From STF1-138 sp035356975 (GTDB lineage Bacteria; Patescibacteriota; Patescibacteriia; UBA1558; S5-K13), in contig DAORGW010000013.1 in NCBI GenBank assembly GCA_035356975.1, forward strand, positions 1-23,802: DNA of 23,802 nucleotides, read 5' to 3'. The notes below the pieces were generated by a model that ran no database searches, was not told where the DNA came from, and saw nothing but the letters and a program-made list of their open reading frames with translations. Below, one piece after another: positions 22,983 to 23,802 of the stretch (position 1 is the first letter of the stretch; each line of letters starts with the position of its first letter). Position numbers and translations under genes: made by a program.

Positions 22983-23802
22983 AGAATTTAGATAAAGCAA
23001 AAATTGTTTACTGTGAAAATTGTAAAGAAAATATAAGTTGTTCTTATTGTCATTCAAATAAATATTATCTTCAGATAGCTAATTATTCTATTTATTTTGA
23101 AAAATCATTTTCGAAAGAATCAATATTTATAGATAATTTAAAATCAATATTTTCTAAAATTATTAATGCAATTTTGATTATAATAGGTTCGATAGGAATT
23201 TTATCTTTGTTTTATTATCTTTATATTATATATTCTTCTAGATTAGATTTATTTTTAACAAATACTTGGATAGATTCAAAAATTTTAGTTTTTTATCTGG
23301 GTGTTTTATCTTTTATGTTTCTTTTTTATAGGATACAGATAGCGTCCTACATAAGAGAATCTATTGTAAAATTAGATGATGCAGAAAATTCGAAACATAA
23401 ATCATTCAACGCATACAACGCACTTTCTAAATCAGTAAAAAAAACATTATTTGATGCACATAATTTAGCAATAATAAATAAACAAAGTATATCTCCTCTT
23501 CATATTTTATATGTAATGTTGAATAATTTAGATTTTATTGTAATTTTAAGTAGATTGGGAATTTCAGATCAATTATTAAAATCAAAAGTTCAGATTTTAT
23601 TAAACAACTTAAAAGAACCCGGTTCAGAGAGTGTTTATTTTTTAGACTCTATTTTAAATAGTTATTATTTTGGATTTTTAGCTAAATCTGAATATGTAAA
23701 AATAAGTCATCTTCTTATGGCAATTTCATCTGTTGATGAGAGAATTTTTGAATTATTTTTTGATATGGGAGTTGACGGAAATCAATTGAAAAATGCTATT
23801 GC
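22979..23802 (+). CDS. membrane-anchored ClpC-type protein, N-terminal part (partial)
   Basis: The reading frame is open to the window edge (274 codons seen). It begins with a Cys4 zinc-ribbon-like motif (C12, C15, C21, C24: YCENCKENISCSYC), followed by two TM helices (about 61-86 and 101-120). From about residue 150 it shows a double Clp N-domain: SKSVKKTLFDAHNLAIINKQSISPLHILYVML and, as the second repeat, YFGFLAKSEYVKISHLLMAISS with MGVDGNQLKNAI. The AAA+ ATPase part would lie beyond the window, so ATPase activity is expected from the family but not seen. Such an enzyme would unfold substrates at the membrane, perhaps for ClpP. It overlaps the preceding gene by 4 bp. Confidence 0.75.
   Translation, partial: MKNLDKAKIVYCENCKENISCSYCHSNKYYLQIANYSIYFEKSFSKESIFIDNLKSIFSKIINAILIIIGSIGILSLFYYLYIIYSSRLDLFLTNTWIDSKILVFYLGVLSFMFLFYRIQIASYIRESIVKLDDAENSKHKSFNAYNALSKSVKKTLFDAHNLAIINKQSISPLHILYVMLNNLDFIVILSRLGISDQLLKSKVQILLNNLKEPGSESVYFLDSILNSYYFGFLAKSEYVKISHLLMAISSVDERIFELFFDMGVDGNQLKNAI

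Noticed and set aside
1..23802. CRISPR array, insertion sequence or rRNA operon
   Set aside because: No regularly spaced direct repeats, transposase gene or rRNA sequence was seen anywhere in the window.

Overview
The window is about 70% A+T and looks like a chromosome segment of a Candidate Phyla Radiation (Patescibacteria) bacterium, most likely of the ABY1/Parcubacteria type (Falkowbacteria-, Kuenenbacteria- or Magasanikbacteria-like). This placement is inference. It rests on short intergenic gaps, few Shine-Dalgarno sites, two envelope proteins that begin with the CPR-typical type IV secretion 'pilin' double-membrane module, and the gene order lepB-hisS-rpsU-yqeY-surface proteins-ybeY-dgkA-ftsA-ftsZ-nrdR. 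TGA is used as a normal stop, so this is not a code-25 lineage.

Left part (1-3024). The minus strand carries tRNA-Val(CAC), recR, ybaB and dnaB: DNA replication and recombination functions. recR is flanked by two separate inverted-repeat elements of about 128-129 bp. dnaB has a promoter placed so that its mRNA should be leaderless. Divergent from dnaB is tRNA-Lys(TTT) with its own promoter and terminator.

First accessory island (about 3025-3900). A single minus-strand gene of 105 aa has G+C near 50%, a canonical SD, its own strong promoter, a structured leader of about 318 nt and its own terminator. It resembles a widespread phage/bacterial family of unknown function and is probably acquired.

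Central block (3922-21915, plus strand). This is a long run of tightly packed genes. It starts with lepB, hisS, rpsU and yqeY. Four envelope genes follow: a 575-aa and a 2242-aa protein, each with a signal peptide, a T4SS-pilin-like double-TM module and Ig-like repeats; then two single-pass proteins with thrombospondin-3-like calcium-binding repeats and a shared C-terminal domain. Next come ybeY, dgkA, ftsA, ftsZ, nrdR and a small coiled-coil membrane protein, closed by a terminator. Signal peptidase LepB could process the two secreted proteins. FtsA and FtsZ form the division-ring core.

Right part (21939-23802). A second accessory cassette holds a 129-aa orphan gene with its own promoter (whose -10 lies in an inverted repeat), a canonical SD and a terminator. 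After it come a 127-aa membrane protein and, overlapping it by 4 bp, the start of a membrane-anchored Clp-type protein with an N-terminal Cys4 zinc-ribbon-like motif, two TM helices and a Clp N-domain. This last gene runs off the window.

The least explained parts are the giant pilin-anchored surface proteins and their neighbours, the two orphan single-gene cassettes, and the palindromic elements around recR.
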